A DNA stretch of 6,371 nt from Candidatus Aminicenantota bacterium (GTDB taxonomy: Bacteria; Acidobacteriota; Aminicenantia; JAMOAD01). The notes beneath the pieces are model-generated. The model was not told the origin of the DNA. It worked only from the letters and a program-made list of their open reading frames with translations, and did no database searches. Shown piece by piece: positions 6,313-6,371 of this stretch. The stretch's first letter is position 1, and each line of letters begins with the position of its first letter. The DNA lies in the NCBI GenBank assembly GCA_027070475.1, contig JALXDT010000128.1, forward strand, positions 1 to 6,371. Direction: 5' to 3'. The translations under genes and the position numbers were made by a program.

Positions 6313-6371
6313 GCGGGAGTAGCTCAGCGGTAGAGCATAACCTTGCCAAGGTTGGGGTCGCGGGTTCAAAT
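6313..6371 (+). tRNA. tRNA-Gly (anticodon GCC), 3' end cut by window edge
   Basis: The visible 59 nt fold as the first three quarters of a tRNA. The 5' acceptor strand is GCGGGAG (6313-6319), followed by TA. The D arm is GCTC/GAGC (6322-6325, 6333-6336) around AGCGGTA. The anticodon stem is TAACC/GGTTG (6338-6342, 6350-6354) with loop TTGCCAA, giving anticodon GCC at 6345-6347. The variable loop is GGGTC, the T stem begins GCGGG (6360-6364) and the T loop is TTCAAAT. The 3' T-stem strand and acceptor strand lie outside the window. GCC reads GGC/GGT glycine codons. Confidence 0.96.

Noticed and set aside
6313..6371. tRNA-Gly as an integration site for a mobile element
   Set aside because: No integrase, repeat of the tRNA 3' end or foreign-looking gene is visible, and the tRNA 3' end lies outside the window.
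1..6371. CRISPR arrays, insertion sequences or defence genes
   Set aside because: No spaced direct repeats, transposase motifs or terminal inverted repeats were seen on either strand.

Overview
This is an AT-rich bacterial window. Its protein genes all lie on the minus strand, and a partial tRNA gene is on the plus strand at the right edge. The encoded proteins are rich in Lys, Ile and Phe, Arg codons are often AGA/AGG, and Shine-Dalgarno sites are strong. Two adjacent genes encode proteins with N-terminal secretion signals, one with a clear lipobox. A family II (DHH-type) pyrophosphatase with CBS and DRTGG domains and a CheX-type domain suggest an anaerobic, possibly motile bacterium of a little-studied AT-rich lineage. 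The sequence does not let me name a phylum.

Layout, reading the minus strand from right to left. A divergent promoter region (about 6160-6312) separates a tRNA-Gly(GCC) gene on the plus strand, cut by the window end, from a tightly packed minus-strand operon. The operon holds four genes. The first is a fusion of a CheX-like domain with a GlmU-type nucleotidyltransferase (4780-6159). Next come an M17 leucyl aminopeptidase (3396-4763), a CBS-DRTGG-CBS manganese-dependent inorganic pyrophosphatase (1739-3394) and a DUF1684 exported protein (781-1737, GTG start). The gaps are 16, 1 and 1 nt. After 133 nt, with its own extended -10 promoter, comes a lipoprotein of the alkaline-phosphatase/type I phosphodiesterase superfamily (1-647), whose C-terminus lies beyond the left edge.

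How the genes may work together (inference): the nucleotidyltransferase domain should make a UDP-sugar, probably UDP-GlcNAc, and release PPi. The co-transcribed pyrophosphatase would hydrolyse PPi under adenine-nucleotide control. The aminopeptidase recycles peptides in the cytoplasm. The two exported proteins probably act in the cell envelope.

The standout is the first gene. It joins a CheX domain, with its phosphatase residues intact, in frame to a GlmU pyrophosphorylase domain that has lost almost all of the C-terminal acetyltransferase beta-helix. This pairs a chemotaxis-type phosphatase domain with a cell-wall precursor enzyme. I know of no described example, but I could not search databases.
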